The notes under the pieces are model-generated. The model made no database searches, had not been told where the DNA came from, and was given only the letters and a program-made list of their open reading frames with translations. The translations under genes and the position numbers were made by a program. Shown here piece after piece: positions 9,411 through 17,349 of a stretch of 63,580 nt of DNA. Origin of the DNA: an uncultured Opitutia bacterium (GTDB lineage Bacteria > Verrucomicrobiota > Verrucomicrobiia > Opitutales > Opitutaceae); NCBI GenBank assembly GCA_903839035.1, contig CAIMAQ010000012.1, positions 1-63,580 on the forward strand, in the 5' to 3' direction. Every line of letters begins with the position of its first letter. Positions within the stretch are counted from its first letter, which is position 1.

Positions 9411-11024
9411 TCAGTCGCCGGTGTAGCCCGGGATGCGCCTGACGTCCACTGCGTCAATCTGCGCGGGATCCATGAATTGCTGCGCATAGCGCAGGTAAAC
9501 CCGTTCACGGACAAAGATGTCGAAAAGGTCGGGATCCACGTGGCCGGTGAGCTTCATCTGGCCAAGGATCTGCAGCGACTCGGTCAGGCTCTTGCCCTTC
9601 TTGTACGGCCGGTCCCGCGCCGTCAGCGCCTCAAAGATGTCCGCGATGCCCATGATGCGCGCCTGCACCGACATCTGGTCCCGGGTCAGCCCACGCGGGT
9701 AGCCCCTGCCGTCCATGCGCTCGTGATGGCCGCCGGCGAACTCGGGGACGTTTTTCAGGTCCCGCGGCCACGGCAGCGCCTCCAGCATCTTGATCGTGAC
9801 CTCGATATGGTGGTTGATGACGCGGCGTTCGGCCGGGGTCAGCGTGCCGGCAGGAATGGTGAGGTTTTCAATCTCGTCAGTGGTCAGGAAATCAACCTCC
9901 CTCCCGGCCGGATTGGTCCAGCGGTATTTGCAGGAAATGTCATGCACCCGCTCCCGGTCCGCGGTGTTCATGGCCTCAACCCCGATGTTACAGACGCGGA
10001 GAAACTCCCGGTCGCTCTGGATCTCCTGCAACCGCGCCCGGTAGGCCGGCTCATCCTTGGTCCGCAGCCAGGCGATCTCGGCATCGCGCTTGATGACCTC
10101 GAAGCGTGTGTCGACCTGCTCGATCCGGTCGTGGATGGTCTGGAGCTTGGTGGCCTTGTCCACCACGTGGACCGGCGTGGTGACCTTGCCGCAATCGTGC
10201 AGCAGGCCCGCGATCTTGAGCTCGTAACGGTCCTTGTCGGACATGTGCCAGGGCGCCAGCGGGCCGGTCTGGGTTTGGTGCGCCGCCTCGGCCAGCAGCA
10301 TCGTGAGCACCGGCACGCGGTGACAGTGCCCGCCGGTGTAGGCCGACTTGTCGTCGATCGCCTCGTTGATGAGCTTGATGAACGACTCGAACAGGTCCTC
10401 GAGCTGGAGGATGAGCAGCCGGTTGGTGAGCGCGACGGCCGCCTGGGATGCAAGGGAGGCCGCGAGGCGCTCGTCCGTCTCGCTGAAAACCGCGATGGCG
10501 CCGGTGACGGGGTCCTTGGCGTTGATCAGCTGCAGGACACCGATGACCTCCCCCTCGTGGTTCTTCATCGGGACTGTGAGGAAAGACTGTGAATGGTAGC
10601 CGGTGCGGGTGTCGAAGGCCTTCGTGCCGGAGAAATCGAAACCCTCCTCCCGGTAGGCGTCGGCAATGTTCACCGTGCGGTCCTTCAGCACAGCGTAGGC
10701 TGCCACCATGGAGGTGTTCTCCCGGCCAGCGGCGTCGCGCAGCGTGATGGGTGCGAACGGGATCTTGACGCCGGTGGTGCCACCCATGGCGATGCCGAGC
10801 GAGTCCGTCCGGATGATCTCAAAGTGCAGCGTGTCCTTGTCGGCGGCGTGCCGCCGGTAAAGTGTACCGCCATCGGCGCGGGTGATCTGTTTGGCGGCGA
10901 TCAGGATGGTCTCGAGCAGGCGGTCGATGTCCTTCTCCTGGGACAGGGCGATGCCCACTTCATTCAATTCCGTCAGCCGGCGGATCAGTTCGGGAACACC
11001 CGCCAGAGTCACAGGGCCATGCAT
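9411..11024 (-). CDS. GAF and HD-GYP domain protein (probable cyclic-di-GMP phosphodiesterase)
   Basis: A 537-residue cytoplasmic signalling protein. Residues about 20-205 form a GAF sensor, and the C-terminal half is an HD-GYP phosphodiesterase. Catalytic signatures are LLHDCGK (274-280), HH (405-406), GGHHERMDGRGYP (431-443) and DIFEALTARDRPY (462-474). About 95 residues separate the HD motif from the next His pair, longer than in minimal HD-GYP domains. The expected reaction is hydrolysis of c-di-GMP, gated by the GAF ligand. It is monocistronic, and diverges from the broken PPK2 gene. Confidence 0.9.
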   Translation of the reverse strand: MHGPVTLAGVPELIRRLTELNEVGIALSQEKDIDRLLETILIAAKQITRADGGTLYRRHAADKDTLHFEIIRTDSLGIAMGGTTGVKIPFAPITLRDAAGRENTSMVAAYAVLKDRTVNIADAYREEGFDFSGTKAFDTRTGYHSQSFLTVPMKNHEGEVIGVLQLINAKDPVTGAIAVFSETDERLAASLASQAAVALTNRLLILQLEDLFESFIKLINEAIDDKSAYTGGHCHRVPVLTMLLAEAAHQTQTGPLAPWHMSDKDRYELKIAGLLHDCGKVTTPVHVVDKATKLQTIHDRIEQVDTRFEVIKRDAEIAWLRTKDEPAYRARLQEIQSDREFLRVCNIGVEAMNTADRERVHDISCKYRWTNPAGREVDFLTTDEIENLTIPAGTLTPAERRVINHHIEVTIKMLEALPWPRDLKNVPEFAGGHHERMDGRGYPRGLTRDQMSVQARIMGIADIFEALTARDRPYKKGKSLTESLQILGQMKLTGHVDPDLFDIFVRERVYLRYAQQFMDPAQIDAVDVRRIPGYTGD

Positions 11025-11124
11025 GCGGGAAGGTTGAAAGAACTCCCCCGGGGTTCAATGCGGATTCGGCCTGGCGACAGAATACCGCGGTGCGTTTCGC
11101 TGTTTTACCGGTCAATTTCTGACC

Positions 11125-11504
11125 ATGAAAACCCAGCCGACCATCATCGCGGGCAGGATCAAGCTGAAGCATTTCGACCCGGCGTACTGCGGCGGGCTCG
11201 CCAAGGCCAAGACGAAGGAGCTTACCGCCAAGTTCAGCCGGCGAATCGACGCGCTGCTGCTGCTGCTCTACGCCAACTCCTCTCACGCGGTCCTGCTCCT
11301 CTTCCAGGGCATGGACGCCAGTGGCAAAGACGACTCGATCCGTAGCGTCTTCCAGCACATGAATCCCGCTGGCATCTCGTGCCCGCCGACCGCAACTGGT
11401 ACCGCGACTACGTCATCGCCACCACCACGGTCGAGGCGCTGGAGCGACTCCGCCTGAAATGGCCCAAACTCGGCAAGGGTCTGGCCAATCTCCGGATCAA
11501 GTGA
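11125..11504 (+). pseudogene. polyphosphate kinase 2 (PPK2) remnant with internal deletion
   Basis: The first 83 codons encode a good PPK2 N-terminus (FDPAYCGG..., then Walker A QGMDASGKDD at 61-70, then SIRSVFQHMNPAG). From 11376 the PPK2 C-terminus follows in a different frame (LVPADRNWYRDYVIATTT, then EALERLRLKW) to a stop at 11502-11504. Family proteins are about 270-300 residues, so roughly 150 residues including Walker B and the lid are missing. The two remaining ends are joined out of frame. Read in the first frame alone it gives a 110-residue nonsense-tailed product ending at 11457. It should have no kinase activity. Its 3' end overlaps the converging methyltransferase gene by 8 bp. 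Confidence 0.85.
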
Positions 11505-12342
11505 CCGCCGCGCCGGCGCCATCCGAAACCGCGGGGGCTTCCGCCCGGGGCTTCTGGTAGCAATACGAGTGGTAGACCACCTGGCCATTTTGCAGCGCCT
11601 GATACACGCGGGAGCCGGGAACACCCGCAAAGTCACGTCCCAGCGAATGCAGCCACTGCGGCAACCGGCGGGTGACCAGTTCCAGCGAACGCGCGGCATT
11701 GCGGTCCAGCCCGCGCAGGACCTCCGCCGAGATCACCTGCGCGTGAACCAGCTCCAGCGGCGCCGTGGCCAACGCGACAGCCCACGCGGCCTGCTCGTCG
11801 CTGAACCGGAAGTCCGCATACAGGAAATAACCGCCCGGCCGGAGCACCCGCGCGACTTCTCGTAGAAATTGCGGAAACCGGGCGTAGCAGTGCGAGGCCT
11901 CGATGTTGATGACCACATCCAAGGTCTCCGAGGCAACGGGCAGCGCCTCCGCGTCCCCGCGCACAAAGGCGAGCCCTTCCACGGTGTGGCGCTCTGCGCA
12001 CAGGCGGATCCCGGCGGGATTGAGGTCGATCCCCGTGTAGGTGGCCGGATGCAGCGTGCGCGCCAGATAGGCCGCGCCCCCGCCATGACCGCAGCTGACC
12101 TCCAGTACGTGCTTGCCCGCAAGGTCCATCTGGGTGGCGACGTGATGGTAGAGCTGGATGCAGGCGCGGTTGGGTTCGTCCGCGGGGGCCAGCGGCAGTT
12201 TCATCGGCGGCTCGGTTTCGAAACCGTAATTGAGGAACAGGACCTCCTCCCCGCGCAGCCGGCGGGTGACAAACGGGTACCACAGCTTCCAAAGCAGCGA
12301 GCGCATGGTCCCGATGGCGTAGACTTGCGTGAAAAGAGACAT
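11497..12342 (-). CDS. SAM-dependent methyltransferase, phthiotriol-dimycocerosate-methyltransferase-like
   Basis: A 281-residue class I methyltransferase with SAM-binding motif VLEVSCGHGGG (79-89). The order and wording of blocks (EEVLFLNYGFE, PADEPNRA, LYHHVATQ, TYTGIDLNPAGI, VRGDAEALP, EASHCY, VARVLRPGGYF, ISAEVLRG) closely track the mycobacterial phthiotriol/phenolphthiotriol O-methyltransferase that methylates a long-chain diol lipid. The bacterium here cannot be assumed to make those lipids, so the substrate is probably another long-chain hydroxylated lipid. Start chosen is the ATG at 12342, which matches the family N-terminus; an upstream extension to 12537 is poor-quality sequence. 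It diverges from the PagL-like gene. Confidence 0.8.
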   Translation of the reverse strand: MSLFTQVYAIGTMRSLLWKLWYPFVTRRLRGEEVLFLNYGFETEPPMKLPLAPADEPNRACIQLYHHVATQMDLAGKHVLEVSCGHGGGAAYLARTLHPATYTGIDLNPAGIRLCAERHTVEGLAFVRGDAEALPVASETLDVVINIEASHCYARFPQFLREVARVLRPGGYFLYADFRFSDEQAAWAVALATAPLELVHAQVISAEVLRGLDRNAARSLELVTRRLPQWLHSLGRDFAGVPGSRVYQALQNGQVVYHSYCYQKPRAEAPAVSDGAGAAVT

Positions 12343-12456
12343 GGCAACGGACCCATCCCGAATGCCCATGGCCTGGAAGCATGGCGAGCTGGATTGACGC
12401 CCTGCCCGGGCGCCGCACGCTGGCCGCAAATCCCCTGCCCTCGCCGCCCTCCTCCC

Positions 12457-13059
12457 TTGCACCTGCTCACAAAAATCGCCTGGTTCGGGTCCGTGCTCGC
12501 CGCCGCGGCATTTGGGGCGGACACCACGGTCGCCCAACCGCCGGTCAAACCCTGGGAAACGAGTGCCATGACCGTCGAGTCCGGCGTCCTCTGGGAAATC
12601 GGCACCGGCACCCCCTTTCCCTACCGGCTGTGGGAGACGCAGGTTTCATGGAAGTCCGCGGAGATCTTCGGCCGGGGCTTCGATGACGGCTCACGGGTGA
12701 TCCTGCGCCACCGTTTCGCCTTGGTGGGCGCGATTATCCAGCAAGGACCCGAGTCGCACTACTTCGCGGTCTCGGCCTCGCCGTCCCTCGAATGGTGGAA
12801 TGCCGCCGGCACCTGGTCGCTGTATGGCGGCGCGGGCGGCGGCTTCGGGCTGGTGGATGCCCAGGGCATCAAGGGCGGCCAGGGCCAGGATTTCACCCTC
12901 AATTGGCTCATGCGTGGCGGCATCGAACATGTCATTTCCAAAAACACCCGGGTCAGTGCCGGGATCATGTACCAGCACATGTCCAATGGCGGACAGACCA
13001 AGCCCAACCCCGGCATCGACGCCCTCGGGTTTATGGTCGGGTATTCGTGGACCCAGTGA
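12457..13059 (+). CDS. PagL-like lipid A 3-O-deacylase / acyloxyacyl hydrolase family protein
   Basis: An outer-membrane beta-barrel of the PagL family, which removes the 3-O acyl chain of lipid A. The C-terminal signature QHMSNGGQTKPNPGIDALGF (173-192) carries H174 and S176 of the catalytic triad, and D188 replaces the family glutamate. It ends with aromatic strands (MVGYSWTQ) typical of barrel termini. The frame lacks a suitable ATG: TTG at 12457 gives a plausible secretion signal (HLLTKIAWFGSVLAAAAFGA) and is chosen. An ATG at 12568 would delete the signal. About 200 residues, near family size. The next gene begins 9 bp later. Confidence 0.75.
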   Translation: MHLLTKIAWFGSVLAAAAFGADTTVAQPPVKPWETSAMTVESGVLWEIGTGTPFPYRLWETQVSWKSAEIFGRGFDDGSRVILRHRFALVGAIIQQGPESHYFAVSASPSLEWWNAAGTWSLYGGAGGGFGLVDAQGIKGGQGQDFTLNWLMRGGIEHVISKNTRVSAGIMYQHMSNGGQTKPNPGIDALGFMVGYSWTQ

Positions 13060-13068
13060 GCCGTCGCC

Positions 13069-13302
13069 ATGGTTGAACCGATGAATGACCCGAAGTCACG
13101 CGATCCCCTGCACGGGGTGACGCTCGAGCAGCTCCTGACCGAGCTCGTGGCGCACTATGGCTGGGAGGAACTGGGCCGGCGCATCGACATCCGGTGCTTC
13201 AATTTCGACCCGAGCATCCAATCCAGCCTGAAATTCCTGCGCAAGACCCCCTGGGCCCGGACCAAGGTCGAGCAGCTGTATGTGCGGTTGAAGTCAGGCT
13301 AG
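13069..13302 (+). CDS. VF530 family (DUF2132) DNA-binding protein
   Basis: A 77-residue cytoplasmic protein. The run [20 protein letters not shown], then RIDIRCF, then [18 protein letters not shown] is near-diagnostic of the small VF530 helical family, described as DNA-binding with obscure role. An alternative start at 13081 (MNDPKSRD) would trim four residues and matches the family equally well. It lies 9 bp after the PagL-like gene on the same strand, so the two are probably cotranscribed, though no functional link is evident. Confidence 0.85.
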   Translation: MVEPMNDPKSRDPLHGVTLEQLLTELVAHYGWEELGRRIDIRCFNFDPSIQSSLKFLRKTPWARTKVEQLYVRLKSG

Positions 13303-13308
13303 TTTTCC

Positions 13309-13413
13309 ACCGCGAAGGACGCGAAGTCCGGAAAGAGAGACGAGAACCCGGAGTCCATGTAGGTTCCGACCTCCGCCAGGATTGGCTTTCCCGCTCTTCG
13401 CGTCTTTTGCGGT
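13309..13413. repeat. intergenic palindrome, CGCGAAGGACGCGAAG type
   Basis: Arms ACCGCGAAGGACGCGAAG (13309-13326) and CTTCGCGTCTTTTGCGGT (13396-13413) pair at 16 of 18 positions, enclosing about 70 bases. It fills the space between the converging VF530 and SDR genes, so a shared termination role is plausible. Looser sequence of the same flavour (CGCGGAAGGGCGGAAA, TTCGCGTCCTTTCGCG) occurs after the first gene near 1097-1160. Confidence 0.75.
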
Positions 13414-13419
13414 AAAATA

Positions 13420-14106
13420 TCAATCCTCCGCCCCATCCACGCTCAGCGACTGCCCGTTGTGCTTCGCGTCGAGCCTGAGAATGAAAGGCGCCGCGATTTT
13501 GGCCCACGCCTCTGCTTTGGGACAGGACGCGGCACCGTCCCCCCACGCCAGTCGCAGCATGTCGGTATCGATCATGCCCGGGTTGAGCGGCACCGCCGCC
13601 ATGCCGGCCGGCAGTTCCGCCGCCAGGGCCTTCGTGAGGCCCTCGATGGCGAATTTAGTCGCGCAATATGGCGCGACCTCCGGCGAAACGCTGCGGCCCC
13701 AGCCGGAGCTGAGATTCACGATTACACCCTTTTTAGCCGCGACCATTGCCGGCACGAAATGCCGGATGACGTTCGCCACGCCGCGCAGGTTCACATCCAC
13801 GACCTTGGTAAACTCGCGGTCGTCCTGCTCCCAGAGCGGCGACAGGCGGTTCATCAGGCCGGCGTTGTTGATCAAAATGTCCGGCGGGCTGCCCGCCTCG
13901 AGCACCTTGGCCGCCCAGAGTGCGACCTTGCTGTCGAGCGAGACGTCCACCACGGAAAAATCATGCGGCGCGCCATGCGTCATGCGCAGGTCAAAGACCG
14001 CCTCGCCGCCCCGGCCACAGCCAAGGATAGTGTGCCCGCTGCGAATGAATTCCTCCGCCAGCGCCCGCCCGAGCCCGCGCGTGGCTCCAGTGATAACAAT
14101 TTTCAT
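13420..14106 (-). CDS. SDR family oxidoreductase
   Basis: A 228-residue classical short-chain dehydrogenase. The cofactor motif is TGATRGLG (6-13), followed by NNAG (80-83), catalytic S133 (VNLSSGWG), Y147 and K151 (YCATK), and the PGMIDTDM loop after strand 6. An aspartate-bearing segment after strand 2 cannot decide NAD versus NADP preference reliably. The substrate is unknown. Start chosen is the ATG at 14106, immediately before the Rossmann strand; a longer reading to 14211 would consist of translated palindrome sequence. Confidence 0.88.
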   Translation of the reverse strand: MKIVITGATRGLGRALAEEFIRSGHTILGCGRGGEAVFDLRMTHGAPHDFSVVDVSLDSKVALWAAKVLEAGSPPDILINNAGLMNRLSPLWEQDDREFTKVVDVNLRGVANVIRHFVPAMVAAKKGVIVNLSSGWGRSVSPEVAPYCATKFAIEGLTKALAAELPAGMAAVPLNPGMIDTDMLRLAWGDGAASCPKAEAWAKIAAPFILRLDAKHNGQSLSVDGAED

Positions 14107-14116
14107 GCCAAAAGCT

Positions 14117-14208
14117 ATGTGGGTTGCGCGCTCGCGCGCAACAATCCGCGATGCGGCATTCCCTTGCCTAAAAACCCAATCCATTGCGCGCGAGCGCGCA
14201 GCCCACAT
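14117..14208. repeat. GCGC-rich 25-bp inverted repeat
   Basis: Arms at 14117-14141 and 14184-14208 match at 24 of 25 positions (ATGTGGGTTGCGCGCTCGCG against its inverse), with a 42-base spacer. Each arm also contains a near self-complementary TTGCGCGC...GCGCGCAA core. The element lies upstream of the SDR gene and just downstream of the exbD stop, where it could end the ExbB-ExbD transcript. Confidence 0.8.
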
Positions 14209-14215
14209 CACCCAA

Positions 14216-14614
14216 TCACTGCGACTGCAGGCTGATTTTGGTCATGCCGTTCTTCCGGCACTGGTCCCAGACGAAGGTCACCTTGCCCAGCTGCGTGGTC
14301 ACGTCGGCGCGGATCAGCACTGGGATGTCCTTGTCCACGTTGTGCACCTGCGAGAGCAGGCCATCGAGCTGGTCGTCGGCGATGGGCTTCGCGTTGTAGG
14401 TCATCGCGCCGTTTTTATCGATCGAGATGGTGACGCTGCCGCGAAACTCGTTCTTACCGGCCGTCTCGACCTTGGGCAGCGTGATGTTGAGCGTCGACGC
14501 CGAGCGAAACTGCATCGTGACGAACGAGAAGAAGATCAGCATCACGAGGACGTCGATCAACGGCACGAGGTTCAGCTCGGGCCGCTTGCGGCGCTTCTGG
14601 TAAAAACCGCTCAT
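14216..14614 (-). CDS. ExbD/TolR family biopolymer transport protein
   Basis: A 132-residue inner-membrane protein. After a basic cytoplasmic N-terminus, one transmembrane helix (about 15-35, LVPLIDVLVMLIFFSFV) holds the conserved proton-path aspartate D21. The periplasmic domain follows (ITLPKVE, ISIDKNG, LIRAD). With the upstream ExbB-like partner it forms a proton-driven motor energising outer-membrane transport or Tol-type processes. Start and upstream stop overlap by 4 bp (ATGA), indicating translational coupling. Whether it serves Ton or Tol cannot be told, as no tonB or tolA is in the window. Confidence 0.9.
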   Translation of the reverse strand: MSGFYQKRRKRPELNLVPLIDVLVMLIFFSFVTMQFRSASTLNITLPKVETAGKNEFRGSVTISIDKNGAMTYNAKPIADDQLDGLLSQVHNVDKDIPVLIRADVTTQLGKVTFVWDQCRKNGMTKISLQSQ

Positions 14615-15183
14615 GAGCGCCCGCGCTGGAGGATGCGCTCGAGGAGCACGTCGAGTTGCGCCGCGTAATTCTCAATTTTGCGCTGCAGGTAGCCGCTGCC
14701 CACCAGCGAGGGAATCGCGATGGTCAGGCCGATGACGGTGGCGGACAACGCGAGGGCGACGCCCTTGGTGAAATTGACGGGATCCGGCAGGCCGGTGTCG
14801 GGTGCGATCTGCGAGAACACCTGCAGCAGGCCGGTGACCGTGCCGGTGAGGCCGATCAGCGGGGCGGCGGCGTAGATGACGTCGAGGTACGGCACGCCGC
14901 GTTCCATGCGGTTGATCTCCAAGCGGGCGAACGCCTTAATCGCGTCCTCGTCCTTCGTGTGCTCCGAGGCAAAGTCCACGATGCGCGCGAGCACCGAGTG
15001 GTTGCCACCCACGAGGGGCTTGCCGGAGACGATGGCGTCCACCAGGTCGCGGGGCATCACGGCGCCCTGCCGAAGCGCATAGGCGCGTTCGCAGATGATA
15101 AAAGCCGCAACCACCGAGCAGATGCCCAGCGGGTAGATGAGCAGCCCGGCGCCCTTAAAAACTTCGATCATGGCAATAAACAT
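14611..15183 (-). CDS. ExbB/TolQ/MotA family proton channel protein
   Basis: A 190-residue inner-membrane protein with three hydrophobic segments: about 10-32 (LLIYPLGICSVVAAFIICERA), 105-130 (VIYAAAPLIGLTGTVTGLLQVF) and 145-170 (KGVALALSATVIGLTIAIPSLV). The last two contain the GLTGTVTG and ALSATVIGL signatures of the MotA/TolQ/ExbB channel. Two starts are possible, 15183 (MFIAMIEV) and 15171 (MIEVFKG); the longer is given. It lies 49 bp after leuD on the same strand and is coupled to exbD. Confidence 0.88.
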   Translation of the reverse strand: MFIAMIEVFKGAGLLIYPLGICSVVAAFIICERAYALRQGAVMPRDLVDAIVSGKPLVGGNHSVLARIVDFASEHTKDEDAIKAFARLEINRMERGVPYLDVIYAAAPLIGLTGTVTGLLQVFSQIAPDTGLPDPVNFTKGVALALSATVIGLTIAIPSLVGSGYLQRKIENYAAQLDVLLERILQRGRS

Positions 15184-15232
15184 AAGTGGAAAAGTTGTCG
15201 TTGAGACTCCGGCAGAGTGAAAAAGGTTCAGT

Positions 15233-15844
15233 TTATTTTGGCGGGACAGCCAGATAGGGCAATTTGCTGGTGGTCGCAACGACGGCCTCCGCCCCCTCCA
15301 GCAGCTCCCCGATGGGGTCCCAGCGGCCATGGACGAGGGCATCCCGGGCCGAATCGCGCATGGTCAGCTTGGCAGTCTGGCCGCCAAAGCCGATTTCCCG
15401 GGCCACGAGGTCCACCGTGACCTCCAGGGCGGGATTGGCCTCCACCGCGGCCGTCAGCCGGGCGATGTCAGCCCGGTCGGCGCTGACGCAGGCGAGACCG
15501 ATGGTGGTCGAATTGCCAAAGAAGATCTCGGCGTAGCTCTCCGCCACCACGGCGCGGAAGCCGGATTTCTGGATGGCCTGCGGGGCATGCTCGCGGGAGC
15601 TGCCGCAGCCGAAATTCGCCCCGGAAATCAGGATCTTCGCCCCGCGGAAACGGGCATCGTCCAGCGGATGCACCTGGCCGGCGGCCGCCACGGCCTTCCG
15701 GGCGTCGAAAAAGAGTCCCTCCCCCAGCCCGTCAAACGTGATGGCCTTGAGGAAACGCGCGGGAATGATCCGGTCGGTGTCGATGTCGTTGCCGGGCACG
15801 GCAAGCCCGGGGCCGGTGATGGAGGTGATTTTTGCGAGCGCCAT
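15233..15844 (-). CDS. leuD: 3-isopropylmalate dehydratase small subunit
   Basis: A 203-residue swivel domain of isopropylmalate isomerase, which converts 2- to 3-isopropylmalate in leucine synthesis together with LeuC. Clear family blocks are GNDIDTDRIIPARFLK near residue 18, ISGANFGCGSSREHAPQA (about 71-88) and the STTIGLACV segment. It follows leuC by 8 bp on the same strand, with a GAGG at a suitable distance before the ATG, one of the few visible Shine-Dalgarno sequences here. The leucine genes leuA and leuB are not in the window. Confidence 0.95.
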   Translation of the reverse strand: MALAKITSITGPGLAVPGNDIDTDRIIPARFLKAITFDGLGEGLFFDARKAVAAAGQVHPLDDARFRGAKILISGANFGCGSSREHAPQAIQKSGFRAVVAESYAEIFFGNSTTIGLACVSADRADIARLTAAVEANPALEVTVDLVAREIGFGGQTAKLTMRDSARDALVHGRWDPIGELLEGAEAVVATTSKLPYLAVPPK

Positions 15845-15852
15845 GGGATGCC

Positions 15853-17277
15853 TCAGTTTTTGACGCCGAACACCTCGCGGGCGTCGGCCACGGAGCCGGC
15901 GACGGCGGCGGCGGCGACCATCAGCGGGCTCATCAGCAGCGTGCGGCCGGTCGGGCTGCCCTGCCGGCCCTTGAAATTGCGGTTCGAGGAGCTCGCGCAG
16001 AGCTGGTCACCCACGAGCTTGTCGGGGTTCATCGCGAGGCACATCGAGCAACCCGCCTCGCGCCAGTCGAAGCCCGCCTCGCGAAATACGCGGTCAATCC
16101 CGAGTTCGGCACACAGCTTGCCGACGATCTGCGAGCCGGGCACCGCGATGGCCTTCACGCCCGGGGACACGCGCCGGCCCTTGAGGTATTTGGCGACTTC
16201 CTTGAAGTCCGACAGCCGCGCGTTCGTGCAGCTGCCGAGGAAAGCCACGTCAATCTTCGTGCCCTTGATCGGCGCTCCGGCCGTCAGCTTCATGTAGGCC
16301 AGCGCCTCCACGATGGCGGCCTTCTCGTCAACCGACTTGGTTTGGGCAGGATCGGGGATCGTCTCGGTGATGGAAATGCCCTGGCCGGGATTGATGCCCC
16401 AGGTGACGGTCGGCGGGATGTCCGCGCCCTGGATCGTCACGACTTCATCGTAAGCGCAGCCCGGCTCGCTCGCAAACGCCCGCCAGCGTGCCACCGCCTC
16501 GTCCCACGCTGCGCCCGTCGGCGAGTACGGCCGGCCCTTCAGGTAGGCAAAAGTTGTCTCGTCGGGATTCACGTAGCCGACGCGGGCACCACCCTCGATG
16601 GACATGTTACAGACGGTCATGCGCTCCTCCATGGAGAAGCGGTCAAACACCGCGCCGCCGTACTCGTAGGCGTAGCCCGTGCCGCCGTTAACGCCGAGCG
16701 TACGGATGAGGTGGAGAATGACGTCCTTGGCGTACACGCCCGGGCCCAGTTGCCCCTCCACGTTGATGCGGCGGACCTTCAGCCGGCCCAACGCCATCGT
16801 CTGCGTCGCCAGCACGTCGCGCACCTGGCTGGTGCCGATGCCCAGCGCGATCGCCCCAAACGCGCCATGGGTGCTCGTATGTGAGTCGCCGCACGCGATC
16901 GTCGTGCCGGGCTGCGTGATGCCCTGCTCGGGTCCAACCATGTGGACGATGCCCTGACGCCCCGAGGCGAGGTCGAAATAGGTGATGCCGTGCTCGGCGC
17001 AGTTCTTCCGCAGCGCCTTGATCATCGCGTCGGCCAGCGGGTCGCTGAACGGCTCGGTCTGGCGGTCGGTCGGCACGATATGGTCCACCGTCGCGAACGT
17101 GCGGTGCGGCATGGCAACCTTGAGGCCAAGGTCTTTCAGCATGGCGAACGCCTGCGGGCTGGTCACCTCGTGGATCAGGTGCGTCCCGATGACCAGCTGC
17201 GTCTGGCCGCTGGCCAGTTCACGGACGGCGTGGGCGGCCCAGACCTTGTCGAAGAGGTTATGCGGAGGAGTGCGCAT
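15853..17277 (-). CDS. leuC: 3-isopropylmalate dehydratase large subunit
   Basis: A 474-residue aconitase-fold catalytic subunit, normal length for bacterial LeuC. Iron-sulfur cluster cysteines are visible in [11 protein letters not shown] and in [10 protein letters not shown]. The substrate-binding segments [28 protein letters not shown] and NRNFKGRQG are intact. It is the first gene of a leuC-leuD pair that runs toward exbB-exbD. The 72-bp upstream region shows no leucine-leader peptide or T-box that I can recognise. Confidence 0.96.
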   Translation of the reverse strand: MRTPPHNLFDKVWAAHAVRELASGQTQLVIGTHLIHEVTSPQAFAMLKDLGLKVAMPHRTFATVDHIVPTDRQTEPFSDPLADAMIKALRKNCAEHGITYFDLASGRQGIVHMVGPEQGITQPGTTIACGDSHTSTHGAFGAIALGIGTSQVRDVLATQTMALGRLKVRRINVEGQLGPGVYAKDVILHLIRTLGVNGGTGYAYEYGGAVFDRFSMEERMTVCNMSIEGGARVGYVNPDETTFAYLKGRPYSPTGAAWDEAVARWRAFASEPGCAYDEVVTIQGADIPPTVTWGINPGQGISITETIPDPAQTKSVDEKAAIVEALAYMKLTAGAPIKGTKIDVAFLGSCTNARLSDFKEVAKYLKGRRVSPGVKAIAVPGSQIVGKLCAELGIDRVFREAGFDWREAGCSMCLAMNPDKLVGDQLCASSSNRNFKGRQGSPTGRTLLMSPLMVAAAAVAGSVADAREVFGVKN

Positions 17278-17349
17278 GTCGCGAAGGGTTGACGGTGCAA
17301 CGATTCAATTCCGGCGCAACAGGAAATCCCGTCAGCCGCCCCGGCAAAC

